From Bacillota bacterium (GTDB taxonomy: Bacteria; Bacillota; Limnochordia; Darwinibacteriales; DTU012): a stretch of DNA of 64,000 nucleotides. The stretch covers positions 97,791 through 161,790 of the forward strand of contig DURM01000064.1 in the NCBI GenBank assembly GCA_012837335.1, read 5' to 3'. Below are positions 54,071 to 61,850 of the stretch, piece by piece; within the stretch, counting starts at the first letter, position 1; every line of letters starts with the position of its first letter. The position numbers and the translations under genes are program-made. Below the pieces are notes generated by a model. It was not told where the DNA came from. It saw only the letters and a list, made by a program, of their open reading frames with translations, and made no database searches.

Positions 54071-55227
54071 CTATTGGTGCATTTGTTGGCTTGTTTTTGT
54101 TTGGGTTCATTCTCACCATTATTGGGCCTGCACTGCCATACCTTGCCGACGACTTTAATCTTAAACTCTCAGAAGTTGGCATTATCCTGTCCCTGCGGGG
54201 AATAGGCATGATTTTTGCCGTGCTCGCTGCCGGGGTTATCTCCGACCGTTATGGGCACCGCATTGTGGTGCTGAGCGGCATTGGCTTCTGGACAATCGGT
54301 CTGCTGGTTTTCAGCATCTGCCGGCATATACCAGTCATCTTTCTAGTCTGGATATTAATCGGCGTAGGTTTTGGCTCTGTAGATACAGCTTTGAATTCGC
54401 TGGTAGCGCAAACGAGCACTTCCAGAGGCAGTTCTCTCAATAAGCTCCATTTCTGGTTCGGGATTGGTTCGCTGACCGGACCTCTGGTGGCAGGGCTCCT
54501 GCTCGAGCTGTTTTCATGGCGGCTGCTGTTTTTTATAACCGCCCTCTTAACCCTGGGCTATGGGATTTTTATGTTTGGGCTCAACTACCCACAGCTAGAG
54601 ACAAAAGCGGCCAAGCAGGCGCAGCAGCCTCTTAAAAGCATTTCATCAGTGCTGACAGTTCCCGTTCTCCTGCTCGGCATCATTTTGTTCAGCTACACCG
54701 GCGTCAACACTACTTTTACTGGCTGGATTAATACCTATCTGACCGGTGACCTAGCTCTAACAACCACGCTGGCATCAGTAATCTTGTCAGTATACAGCAT
54801 TGGGCTAGCCCTGGGCAGATTAGTGGTCAGTCTGATGGCTGAGCGCGTACCGTATGTGCGCACGCTTTTAATCAGCGTCACAACAGCTTTAGTTTTTGCC
54901 TCAACAGCTCTGTTTGCACAGCACCCGGCGCTAGTTATGATTGCTTTCGGTTTAACCGGATTCTGCTTTGCAGCGCTGCTACCGATTGGACTTGCAGTAG
55001 GAGCCAAGCTCTATCCGGAAATAACCGGAACTGTTACAGGAGTATTGATCTTTTTCAGTTCTATGGGACGCACAGTACTGCCGGGTTTGGTTGGTATAAT
55101 CGGAGATTATACCAGCTTGGCCTTTTCACTGAGGTTGACCCTCATCTTTATTGGAATCATGGTGATATCGACCATCGCCCTCATCGCCGCAAGAAATAAG
55201 CAAAGAAGGAAAGTGAATAACATATGA
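54058..55227 (+). CDS. MFS transporter with ATT start
   Basis: A 12-helix major facilitator of about 389 residues. Helix 1 (KLTIGAFVGLFLFGFILTII) needs the codons before 54091. The frame is open back to 54055 but offers no ATG, GTG or TTG before 54091, where a TTG has no ribosome site and would cut helix 1. ATT at 54058 has AAAGGA 9 bases upstream and yields a normal MFS N-terminus (MNKLTIGAF). Loop 2-3 has GVISDRYGHRIV. The substrate is unknown; overall it resembles sugar or drug transporters. It overlaps the next gene by 4 bases. Confidence 0.82.
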   Translation: MNKLTIGAFVGLFLFGFILTIIGPALPYLADDFNLKLSEVGIILSLRGIGMIFAVLAAGVISDRYGHRIVVLSGIGFWTIGLLVFSICRHIPVIFLVWILIGVGFGSVDTALNSLVAQTSTSRGSSLNKLHFWFGIGSLTGPLVAGLLLELFSWRLLFFITALLTLGYGIFMFGLNYPQLETKAAKQAQQPLKSISSVLTVPVLLLGIILFSYTGVNTTFTGWINTYLTGDLALTTTLASVILSVYSIGLALGRLVVSLMAERVPYVRTLLISVTTALVFASTALFAQHPALVMIAFGLTGFCFAALLPIGLAVGAKLYPEITGTVTGVLIFFSSMGRTVLPGLVGIIGDYTSLAFSLRLTLIFIGIMVISTIALIAARNKQRRKVNNI

Positions 55228-56432
55228 ATTTAGTTGAAGCTGCAAAGGCTAAAATACAAGATCAATGGTCAGCCCTTGCAGAGATTACTAAGCAGAATCA
55301 GGCAAAGGTTTTAAAAGCATTTCAGGAATGCCGAGTCGGTGCCCACTGTTTTACAGATTCCACCGGCTATGGTTATCATGATTTGGGCAGAGATGCATTG
55401 GAAAATGTTTATAAAGCTGTTTTTAAAACCGAAGCAGCTTTGGTTAGACCGCAGATCGTTTCCGGAACCCATGCAATTAATCTCTGCTTATCCATATTAG
55501 ATAGTGGAGACCAGCTGGTTTCGATCAGCGGTACGCCCTATGATACTCTCCAGCAGGTAATCGGCACTAGAGGCAATACGCGGACAAGCCTGCTGAAAAG
55601 AGGAGTTAAGTACCAGGAAGTGCCTTTAAATGAAGAAGGCCGATTAGATTATGATTTAATTGCTAAAACAGTTACTAAAGAGACACGTATGGCGATTCTC
55701 CAGCGCTCTCGCGGCTACAGCTGGCGCCCCTCCATTACCATCGAAGAGATTGAAAAAGCGTTTGCAATCGTCAAGCAGATCAATCCTGAGTGCATCTGTT
55801 TTGTCGATAACTGCTACGGTGAGTTCGCAGAGCTTCGCGAACCGACTGAAGTAGGAGCTGATTTGATAGCCGGATCCTTGATTAAAAACCCAGGTGGGGG
55901 ATTGGCACCTAGCGGGGGATATATCGTCGGTAAAGCTGATCTGGTAGAGCTGTGCAGTGAGTATTTGACTGCTCCCGGAATTGGGGCAGAAGTAGGGCCT
56001 ACCTTTAACATGATTCGTGATCTGATGCAGGGTTTTTTCATCGCCCCTCATGTTGTCGGGCAGGCTATGCGGGGAGCAATTCTAGCATCCCAGCTGTTTT
56101 CTGATTTAGGCTACGAAGTTGCGCCGCTGCCCAACGAAAAACGAACTGATATTATCCAGGCTATTAAGCTGGAATCCCGCGATAAACTGCTGGCATTCTG
56201 CCGGGCAATTCAGCACACATCCCCCATAGACTCGCAGTTTGCTCCGATACCCGAAGATATGCCTGGCTATGATGATGAAATAGTAATGGCGGGTGGCACG
56301 TTTATTCAAGGTTCATCAATTGAGTTAAGCGCTGATGCTCCTATCAGACCTCCGTATATTGTCTACCTCCAGGGTGGACTGTGCATTGAGCATATTGAAC
56401 TGGCATTAGAAGCAGTAATTGAAGCTTTGTAA
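55224..56432 (+). CDS. PLP-dependent methionine gamma-lyase-family (aluminium resistance) protein
   Basis: A 402-residue cystathionine-lyase-related protein of the group long annotated as aluminium resistance protein. The cofactor lysine is probably in GSLIKNPGGGLAPSGGYIVG near 217. Other signatures are GTHAINLCLSILDSGDQLV, QRSRGYSWRPSITIEEI and FVDNCYGEFAE. The Bacillus homologue YnbB also lies downstream of spoVK. The true reaction is not established from sequence. ATG at 55224 overlaps the MFS stop, and a terminator follows. Confidence 0.85.
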   Translation: MNLVEAAKAKIQDQWSALAEITKQNQAKVLKAFQECRVGAHCFTDSTGYGYHDLGRDALENVYKAVFKTEAALVRPQIVSGTHAINLCLSILDSGDQLVSISGTPYDTLQQVIGTRGNTRTSLLKRGVKYQEVPLNEEGRLDYDLIAKTVTKETRMAILQRSRGYSWRPSITIEEIEKAFAIVKQINPECICFVDNCYGEFAELREPTEVGADLIAGSLIKNPGGGLAPSGGYIVGKADLVELCSEYLTAPGIGAEVGPTFNMIRDLMQGFFIAPHVVGQAMRGAILASQLFSDLGYEVAPLPNEKRTDIIQAIKLESRDKLLAFCRAIQHTSPIDSQFAPIPEDMPGYDDEIVMAGGTFIQGSSIELSADAPIRPPYIVYLQGGLCIEHIELALEAVIEAL

Positions 56433-56440
56433 GAAGATAC

Positions 56441-56478
56441 AGCCCTGTGTCGAAAATCGTCGGCACAGGGCTTCTTTA
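56441..56478 (+). terminator. Rho-independent terminator after PLP gene
   Basis: Stem AGCCCTGTGTCG / CGGCACAGGGCT (56441-56452 and 56461-56472) with an 8-base loop, followed by TCTTTATT. Confidence 0.85.
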
Positions 56479-56545
56479 TTGCATATTTAGCAGGATTTTA
56501 CAATTAATTGTCGAATATTAAATGACAACTTGAGGAGGGAAATTT

Positions 56546-57181
56546 ATGGGAGCACATGCTGATCAGTTAACCGCCACCGCCATTAATTGGGACAAGTTAA
56601 CCGACGAAGAGATTGTATCCATTGCCCAAAAGGGCAATCGCGACGCGGAAGAGTACCTCATTAGGAAATACCAGAAAATGGTATTTGTTTGGACTCGGTC
56701 CTACTTTCTGCAGGGAGCCGAACCTGATGATGTAATCCAAGAAGGCATGATCGGCTTGTATAAAGCCATTCGGGATTTCTCTGTTGGGACATCTTCTTTT
56801 TGGTCATTTGCTAAACTGTGCATTATCCGCAACGTCATCAGTGCGATAAAAGGAACTACTCGCCAAAAACATCTGCCTCTTAACTCCTACACATCACTGC
56901 ATCGACCAATTAACGACTATGAGGGTGACCGCACCCTGTTGGAAACACTGACTAACCACCGTGTTGACGATCCAGAAGTATTGGCTATCAACCGCGAAGA
57001 ATTGCAGACTACCAGCACCACAATCCGAGCAATTCTCTCCAAATTTGAATTCGATGTCTTTAAACTCTATGTTTCCGGATTCACCTACCGCGAAATCGCT
57101 GAACACCTCAACACCCACACTAAATCCATTGACAACGCTTTATGCCGCATTAAAATGAAAATTGAGAAGAAATTATGCTAG
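56546..57181 (+). CDS. sigH: RNA polymerase sigma-H (Spo0H)-type sigma factor
   Basis: A 211-residue sigma-70 family protein of the SigH group that starts sporulation and stationary-phase genes. N-terminal DEEIVSIAQKGNRDAEEYLIRKYQ, region 2 PDDVIQEGMIGLYKAIRDF, and region 4 EIAEHLNTHTKSIDNALCRIK are typical. GGAGGG precedes the ATG at 56546. Bacillus sigH lies elsewhere, between yacP and rpmG, so this location differs. A TGTCGAA motif lies 31 bases upstream. Confidence 0.9.
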   Translation: MGAHADQLTATAINWDKLTDEEIVSIAQKGNRDAEEYLIRKYQKMVFVWTRSYFLQGAEPDDVIQEGMIGLYKAIRDFSVGTSSFWSFAKLCIIRNVISAIKGTTRQKHLPLNSYTSLHRPINDYEGDRTLLETLTNHRVDDPEVLAINREELQTTSTTIRAILSKFEFDVFKLYVSGFTYREIAEHLNTHTKSIDNALCRIKMKIEKKLC

Positions 57182-57251
57182 CCACCGGAGTCTATCTGAT
57201 GTAAAATAAATACACAAATAAAGATTTACTGCTTTCCAGGGAGTGTGATCT

Positions 57252-57908
57252 GTGGATTTATATTTAATCGCGATTATCACAATCAGGCTGCTGCTCGCTG
57301 TTGTCTTTGGCGGACTAATCGGTTTGGAGCGTGAAAGCCACGGTCGGCCAGCAGGATTTCGCACCCATATCCTAGTATCTCTGGGATCAACACTGGTAAT
57401 GATGATTTCAACATATGGGCTGGGAACTATCAGCACAGATTATGATCCCGGTCGGATTGCCGCGCAGGTGATCAGCGGCATCGGGTTTTTAGGCGCAGGC
57501 ACAATCATGCGGGAAGGCGCCAATATTCGGGGGTTAACTACAGCTGCCAGCTTATGGGCTGTTGCGGGAATCGGTCTCGCTGTTGGAATCGGCATGTATT
57601 ATGCAGCAGCTGCTGCCACTATTCTGGTGGTAATCACTTTGATTTATCTTAATAAATTTGAATTAGGTCACCACAGCCACACCATCAGACTTACAACCAG
57701 CGATAAGATTAATCAGATGGCTGCTGTCATTTCTGTTTTGACCCATTATGGTGTGAGTATTAATCAAATTATGGTCAATAATCATCTTGATGGACTTGTT
57801 GTGATTGAGATCAACATCAACGCATCCAGGAAACATCAATTGCACGAGTTAATCCATAAACTGAATGAACTTGAAGGCATCAGTCGTGTTTCTATCGATA
57901 GGGAATAG
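57252..57908 (+). CDS. mgtC: MgtC/SapB family membrane protein
   Basis: A 218-residue protein with four or five N-terminal helices and a C-terminal ACT-like cytosolic domain (about 140-218). The family signature is VFGGLIGLERESHGRPAGFRTH with QVISGIGFLGAGTIMREG and RGLTTAASLWAVAGIGLAVG. MgtC proteins are linked to magnesium limitation and membrane potential. GTG start at 57252 behind CAGGGAGTG. It ends 10 bases before surE. Confidence 0.9.
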   Translation: MDLYLIAIITIRLLLAVVFGGLIGLERESHGRPAGFRTHILVSLGSTLVMMISTYGLGTISTDYDPGRIAAQVISGIGFLGAGTIMREGANIRGLTTAASLWAVAGIGLAVGIGMYYAAAAATILVVITLIYLNKFELGHHSHTIRLTTSDKINQMAAVISVLTHYGVSINQIMVNNHLDGLVVIEININASRKHQLHELIHKLNELEGISRVSIDRE

Positions 57909-57918
57909 GGGGAGTAGT

Positions 57919-58674
57919 GTGCGTTTTTTGGTAACAAACGATGATGGAATCTATGCAGAAGGAATTCGAGTTTTAATCGAAACCTTATCTGAACTTGGAG
58001 AAGTCTACATTGCAGCTCCAAACCAAGAGCGGAGCGGTGTTGGGCATGCAATTACGGTAAACAGACCACTGCGGATTGAAAAATTGTCAATTTTTCCGGG
58101 CATCAAGGAAGCGTATATGATGGACGGAACTCCGGCAGACTGTGTTAAGCTGGCTATTGAAGCAATGGAGCTTGAGGTTGACTTTGTTGTATCGGGAATC
58201 AATAATGGCGCCAATCTCGGCACAGATGTCTTCTATTCCGGTACAGTGGCAGCTGCTTTTGAAGGAGCTCTCCAGAGCATTCCCTCAATCGCTTTATCTT
58301 TGTGCAAGAAATCTGCAGTTGACCAAGGGCTTTACCAAACCGCAGCCCAGTGCCTGCAGGAGGTCTTGGCTAAAATCCAGGCTGCAGAAATCAAAGGGCT
58401 GTTGAATATAAATGTGCCAAATATATCCTATGAGCAGATAAAAGGTTTCAAAACTACCAAACTCGGTGTCGGCCGGTATAAAAATGAGTTCGAAAAACGC
58501 CTGGACCCCAGAGGCAAACCCTATTACTGGATGAAGGGCATTAAATATGAACCGGATAATCCGGAGGAGGATGACTACCGCGCTGTCGAACACGGTTTTG
58601 TTTCGATAACACCTCTTCAGGTAGATATGACAAATTACGAGCAGCTTAAAAGCCTCAAAGCTATTTTTAGTTAA
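57919..58674 (+). CDS. surE: 5'-nucleotidase SurE
   Basis: Metal-dependent nucleoside monophosphate phosphatase of 251 residues. The metal site is in FLVTNDDGIYAEGI at the N-terminus, with APNQERSGVGHAITV, MDGTPADCVKLAI and VSGINNGANLGTDVFYSGTV. The GTG at 57919, 5 bases after GGGGGA, gives the usual N-terminus; open frame further 5' lies inside mgtC. Confidence 0.93.
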   Translation: MRFLVTNDDGIYAEGIRVLIETLSELGEVYIAAPNQERSGVGHAITVNRPLRIEKLSIFPGIKEAYMMDGTPADCVKLAIEAMELEVDFVVSGINNGANLGTDVFYSGTVAAAFEGALQSIPSIALSLCKKSAVDQGLYQTAAQCLQEVLAKIQAAEIKGLLNINVPNISYEQIKGFKTTKLGVGRYKNEFEKRLDPRGKPYYWMKGIKYEPDNPEEDDYRAVEHGFVSITPLQVDMTNYEQLKSLKAIFS

Positions 58675-58703
58675 ACAATGGAATTTTACCTTCGCCCCTA
58701 GAG

Positions 58704-58765
58704 AACCCTGTTTCAATGCGAATGTTATAAGTAGAAAATAAGCATACTATCATTGAGATAGGGTT
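58704..58765. repeat. Imperfect inverted repeat around a sporulation promoter
   Basis: Arms 58704-58718 (AACCCTGTTTCAATG) and 58751-58765 (CATTGAGATAGGGTT) pair at 13 of 15 positions across a 32-base centre. The centre holds the promoter at 58720-58749. It could be an operator or part of a folded element. Confidence 0.6.
58720..58749 (+). promoter_or_regulatory. Sigma-G-type forespore promoter
   Basis: GAATG (58720-58724) and CATACTA (58743-58749), 18 bases apart, fit the sigma-G forms GMATR and CATNHTA at every position. Predicted transcription begins near 58756, about 58 bases before the small gene at 58815. Confidence 0.6.
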
Positions 58766-58814
58766 TTCACGGTCGTTAATATTTGCGCATAAGATTTACT
58801 AAGGAGGGGTGAAG

Positions 58815-59024
58815 GTGCGCAAGATATTCCCCAATGATACTGTCGGTCCAGATGTCAATCTAGAATTGTTGGGAGCGGAAAAAGCTGAGTTTCTCGGTTC
58901 CTTTAAACGGGACGAGGAGGTGTGTGACTATTATCTAGTTACTACCGGTGAAGAGGTTTTTTATTATTATGTGCCGCGCATTCAGAACGAAAATCTCAAT
59001 GAAAGCTCAGAAAACACAAGCTAG
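58815..59024 (+). CDS. Small acidic hypothetical protein, probable spore gene
   Basis: A 69-residue acidic protein that I do not recognise. It has a short hydrophobic strand pattern (VNLELLGAEKAEFLGSF), aromatic YYYV near 51 and a polar tail (NENLNESSENTS). No signal peptide or membrane helix. GTG at 58815 lies 7 bases after a perfect AAGGAGG; the in-frame GTG at 58809 is too close. The sigma-G-type promoter upstream suggests forespore expression. It does not resemble alpha/beta SASPs. Confidence 0.6.
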   Translation: MRKIFPNDTVGPDVNLELLGAEKAEFLGSFKRDEEVCDYYLVTTGEEVFYYYVPRIQNENLNESSENTS

Positions 59025-59108
59025 ATAGGCATTTTTTCAATCGAGTTAGATTAGATATATAGAAATGTTTTGATGTGGATCTCTAAAAATATAAAGGGGG
59101 AATCTACA

Positions 59109-59468
59109 ATGATAGTGGTTGCCAAGGAAGACGTTCTCAAAGGCCTGAAGAAGTTTAAGCGGCTAGCCAAGCAGGATCTCTTAGTAAGCAATTTTACTGC
59201 TGATCCGGACTTCTGGGTTAAGCAGGCTGAAGGACGCCGAAATGAATATGGTAATTTAATGGAGTTAGTTAATGAGCAAGGGGTAGATCATGCGTACCGA
59301 TATGCGGTTAAAAAATACGCTGGTCTACCTTTTACTTTTGCTGACAAAGACCAAGAAGCAGAAGTAATCGGAACCAGTCAGGCGCTTGAGATGTTCTTCA
59401 CTATCTTAGGAGTGCAACCACCGGGCAGAAAAGAAGTAAAAGCCAAACATTCTGCAGCGCAGCTTTAG
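59109..59468 (+). CDS. Hypothetical protein
   Basis: A 119-residue soluble protein, mostly helical, not recognised. Features are a lysine-rich N-terminus (KEDVLKGLKKFKRLAKQD), a FWVKQAEGRRNEYGNLMELVN helix, YRYAVKKYAGLPF, and a proline turn VQPPGRK near the end. ATG at 59109 follows AAAGGGGGA, and an in-frame ATG at 59070 lacks such a site. It stands alone between a 69-residue gene and the shared terminator facing lexA. Confidence 0.6.
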   Translation: MIVVAKEDVLKGLKKFKRLAKQDLLVSNFTADPDFWVKQAEGRRNEYGNLMELVNEQGVDHAYRYAVKKYAGLPFTFADKDQEAEVIGTSQALEMFFTILGVQPPGRKEVKAKHSAAQL

Positions 59469-59516
59469 CGCTAAGTTAACCCTCAGCCAATTACTCAGCA
59501 GCGATAATAGAACTGA

Positions 59517-59558
59517 AAAAGCAGTTTGGCATTTCCTGCCAAACTGCTTTTATTTTTT
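59517..59558. terminator. Bidirectional terminator between the 59109 gene and lexA
   Basis: Stem AAAAGCAGTTTGGCA / TGCCAAACTGCTTTT (59517-59531 and 59537-59551) with a 5-base loop. A-rich and T-rich flanks lie on both sides, so it can stop transcription from either strand. Confidence 0.88.
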
Positions 59559-59566
59559 TATGTAAT

Positions 59567-60202
59567 CTATTTTATACTCCTGAATAAGCCGATGACTTTT
59601 CCCAAAATCATCACTTCATGAACGATAATCGGAGCTAGAGCTGAGTTTTCTGGTTGGAGTCTAACATGCGTTCCTTCATGAAAAAATCTCTTCACAGTAG
59701 CTTCTTCATCGCCAACCAGGGCCACAACAATATCACCATTTTTGGCAGCTGATGTTTTTTCAACCAATACATAGTCGCGATCGAAAATACCTGCCTCAAT
59801 CATACTGTCTCCTTGGATTCGCAGCATAAATACCTCCTGGTCACGGACCAAATCTTGGGGAACAGGGAAGTAGTCTTCGATATTCTCGACAGCCAAAATC
59901 GGTTCTCCTGCGGTGACCCGACCGACTACCGGTACATTCACTACCGAACGATATATGCCGCTGTCTGGATAGATCCCTTCCTCGGTTTTTAAGATTTCAA
60001 TAGCTCTCGGTTTAGTCGGATCTCGGCGGATATAGCCACGTTCCTCAAGTTTTCGCAAATGGGCGTGGACCGTCGAACTTGACGCTAAACCAACCGCTTC
60101 TCCAATTTCCCGGACGGATGGAGGATAGCCTTTAATTTGAACTTGTTCATAAATAAATCTAAGAATGCTTTTTTGCCGAGCACTTAAAGGTTTCAACTTC
60201 AC
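59567..60202 (-). CDS. lexA: SOS repressor LexA
   Basis: Represses DNA-damage genes until RecA stimulates its self-cleavage. The 211 residues have an N-terminal winged helix ([32 protein letters not shown]), the Ala98-Gly99 cleavage site in VTAGEP, and the catalytic dyad Ser133 (GDSMIEAG) and Lys171 (ATVKRFF). GTG start at 60202, 7 bases after AGGAGG; the frame is open further upstream but that part is promoter DNA. It is divergent from yneA, as in Bacillus. Confidence 0.95.
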   Translation of the reverse strand: MKLKPLSARQKSILRFIYEQVQIKGYPPSVREIGEAVGLASSSTVHAHLRKLEERGYIRRDPTKPRAIEILKTEEGIYPDSGIYRSVVNVPVVGRVTAGEPILAVENIEDYFPVPQDLVRDQEVFMLRIQGDSMIEAGIFDRDYVLVEKTSAAKNGDIVVALVGDEEATVKRFFHEGTHVRLQPENSALAPIIVHEVMILGKVIGLFRSIK

Positions 60203-60241
60203 AGAAATTCCTCCTAACCGAATCAGGAACGCTTTTGACGT

Positions 60242-60270
60242 AATTATATCATAGGCATGGATAGAAATCA
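60242..60270 (-). promoter_or_regulatory. Promoter of lexA
   Basis: On the - strand TTGATT (60265-60270) and a perfect TATAAT (60242-60247) are spaced 17 bases. A LexA box overlaps the -35, consistent with autorepression. Confidence 0.75.
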
Positions 60271-60281
60271 AACTGCAGTTC
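60268..60281. promoter_or_regulatory. LexA (SOS) box at the lexA promoter
   Basis: On the - strand CGAACTGCAGTTTG, a near-perfect GAAC-N4-GTTC palindrome, covers the lexA -35 region. Confidence 0.7.
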
Positions 60282-60301
60282 GATTTTTTGCAAATTAGCC
60301 C

Positions 60302-60330
60302 TTGACAAAACATACGTTCTGGTTTATACT
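60302..60330 (+). promoter_or_regulatory. Promoter of yneA
   Basis: Consensus -35 TTGACA (60302-60307) and TATACT (60325-60330) with 17-base spacing. LexA-box-like sites lie in the spacer and just downstream. Confidence 0.85.
60307..60320. promoter_or_regulatory. LexA-box-like site in the yneA promoter spacer
   Basis: AAAACATACGTTCT resembles the Bacillus SOS box CGAAC-N4-GTTC, with a diverged left half. It lies between the -35 and -10 boxes. Confidence 0.6.
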
Positions 60331-60344
60331 AAGTTCACAAGGAC

Positions 60345-60358
60345 CGAACACACGTTCT
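60345..60358. promoter_or_regulatory. LexA (SOS) box downstream of the yneA promoter
   Basis: CGAACACACGTTCT holds a perfect GAAC-N4-GTTC palindrome at about +8 to +21 of the predicted transcript. It would block yneA transcription. Confidence 0.85.
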
Positions 60359-60376
60359 TTAAGGAGGTAAGCCATA

Positions 60377-60682
60377 ATGAATCAAACTGCAAATAGTAGA
60401 CGCTCAACAGTAATCATCATGGCTGCCGCAGCAATAATCGTACTCAGTCTAGCAGGAATCGCACTTGCAATGAATCAATCTCAAACAAATAATGCAGCAA
60501 CAGCAACTGCAGAAATAACCGTATCATATGGCGATACGCTGTGGACCATAGCCCAGAGAATTGCTCCGGGTATAGACCCCCGCAAGGTAGTCTGGGAGAT
60601 CCAAACCATGAATGAGATAGAATCAGCGAGGATTTTTCCCGGCCAGACCCTGCAGGTTCCCCTGTACGAAACCAATATTTAA
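60377..60682 (+). CDS. yneA: SOS-induced cell division inhibitor YneA-like (LysM)
   Basis: A 101-residue protein with one N-terminal membrane helix (VIIMAAAAIIVLSLAGIALAM) and a single extracellular LysM domain (residues 49-96: VSYGDTLWTIAQRI, IFPGQTLQVPL). This is the architecture of Bacillus YneA, which delays division during DNA damage and is also divergent from lexA. ATG at 60377 is 9 bases after AAGGAGG. LexA boxes in its promoter confirm SOS control by sequence. The yneB and ynzC genes of the Bacillus operon are absent here. Confidence 0.88.
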   Translation: MNQTANSRRSTVIIMAAAAIIVLSLAGIALAMNQSQTNNAATATAEITVSYGDTLWTIAQRIAPGIDPRKVVWEIQTMNEIESARIFPGQTLQVPLYETNI

Positions 60683-60690
60683 TTGAAAAC

Positions 60691-60713
60691 AAGCCCATTT
60701 GGGCTTTTTTTCT
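60691..60713 (+). terminator. Rho-independent terminator after yneA
   Basis: Stem AAGCCC / GGGCTT (60691-60696 and 60701-60706) with an ATTT loop and a run of seven T. Confidence 0.88.
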
Positions 60714-60717
60714 TTTA

Positions 60718-60746
60718 TTGACAAGGGTATCGAAGGGGCATATACT
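60718..60746 (+). promoter_or_regulatory. Strong sigma-A promoter of the lipase gene
   Basis: TTGACA (60718-60723) and TATACT (60741-60746), 17 bases apart, the same boxes and spacing as the yneA promoter but with no LexA palindrome. Confidence 0.8.
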
Positions 60747-60777
60747 TGGTTTATGCAGGCACGCAGGGGGTTTTGAG

Positions 60778-61827
60778 TTGGAACAACGATGGACCATGGT
60801 ACTAACAGCTATTGCAGTAATTCTCATCAGCTGCAGCTCTATTCAAGCAAACAGCGCTGCTTTTGAGACAGATCCTTTTCATCAGCCTGACTTTCGAATT
60901 GGTGTCGGTGTTGGAACCGATGGTCCGTTCATTTTTGTTGGAATCGATCGAGCTTATCAATATTCAAACTTTTCCCTTGAACCTTTGGGAACAGTAATAG
61001 GTAAGACTTTTGAGCTGGGTCAGGACTTCTTTCAAGAATCCATGGAGGTATATGAGTATCAGGAAGATGGCTGGACTGATGAGGCAGTATACACATCAGA
61101 TTTTCCTCCTTATCGATTCATGGGCACCAGAAACAATCGGGTGATTCTGATGGTCCATGGCCTGTTTACTGGCGAGCACCTAGAATGGACAGAAGCAGCG
61201 GATTTGATCAGAAGCCGAGACTCAAACGTGGAGATTTATGCCGTTGATTATGGAACTGGCTACCATCTAGAGCATTTAGGCAGAATATTAGCCCAAATCA
61301 TTGCTGACTGTGTTAAAGAGGGCACTGAAGTCAGTATTATTGCACACAGTCAGGGCGGACTAATTTCCAGGACTGCGCTGGAGCTGTACAACACCGGCAG
61401 AACTAATGTTCGCAGACTGATTACGCTGGCAACACCGCATCTGGGAGTTTATTATGGAACAGCGGCTGTTAAGGCAGCTGATGGGCTGATCAAGATGATC
61501 CCAGAGATTAGTGATTTAATGAGCGAATCAGAGTTTCTGGAGACACTTAACAGCAGTATTAAGTATTTAGATGTGGAGTATTACTTTGCAGCCGGTATAG
61601 AGCGGCAGGTTTTTGCACCATTTTGGGACATAGCCAATCAGTTTGCTTCGATTGATTTAAGCCAGATTGTCAACGACGGTGTTGTTGAAAGAAGTAGCGC
61701 CTTAGGCAGCGGACTTAGGTTTCAACAGTATCGGCCCGTATTTGAAACGACTGAGTTTGCCGTCGATCATACCAGTATTATGTCAGATGAGGCTGTTTTA
61801 CAGCAGGTTTGGGACTGGCTGTATTAA
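60778..61827 (+). CDS. Secreted lipase-like alpha/beta hydrolase, possibly a lipoprotein
   Basis: A 349-residue exported hydrolase of the triacylglycerol lipase/PGAP1-like group. The N-terminal hydrophobic segment (MVLTAIAVILISCSS) contains a lipobox-like LISC. The hydrolase part has the oxyanion region VILMVHGLFTGEH, nucleophile Ser in IIAHSQGGLISRTAL, a TLATPHLGV segment, probable acid in NDGVVE and His in VDHTSIM. The natural ester substrate is unknown. TTG at 60778 is 7 bases after AGGGGG; open frame further 5' is promoter. Confidence 0.8.
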   Translation: MEQRWTMVLTAIAVILISCSSIQANSAAFETDPFHQPDFRIGVGVGTDGPFIFVGIDRAYQYSNFSLEPLGTVIGKTFELGQDFFQESMEVYEYQEDGWTDEAVYTSDFPPYRFMGTRNNRVILMVHGLFTGEHLEWTEAADLIRSRDSNVEIYAVDYGTGYHLEHLGRILAQIIADCVKEGTEVSIIAHSQGGLISRTALELYNTGRTNVRRLITLATPHLGVYYGTAAVKAADGLIKMIPEISDLMSESEFLETLNSSIKYLDVEYYFAAGIERQVFAPFWDIANQFASIDLSQIVNDGVVERSSALGSGLRFQQYRPVFETTEFAVDHTSIMSDEAVLQQVWDWLY

Positions 61828-61850
61828 CCTTGTTTCAATCTTTTCAATAA

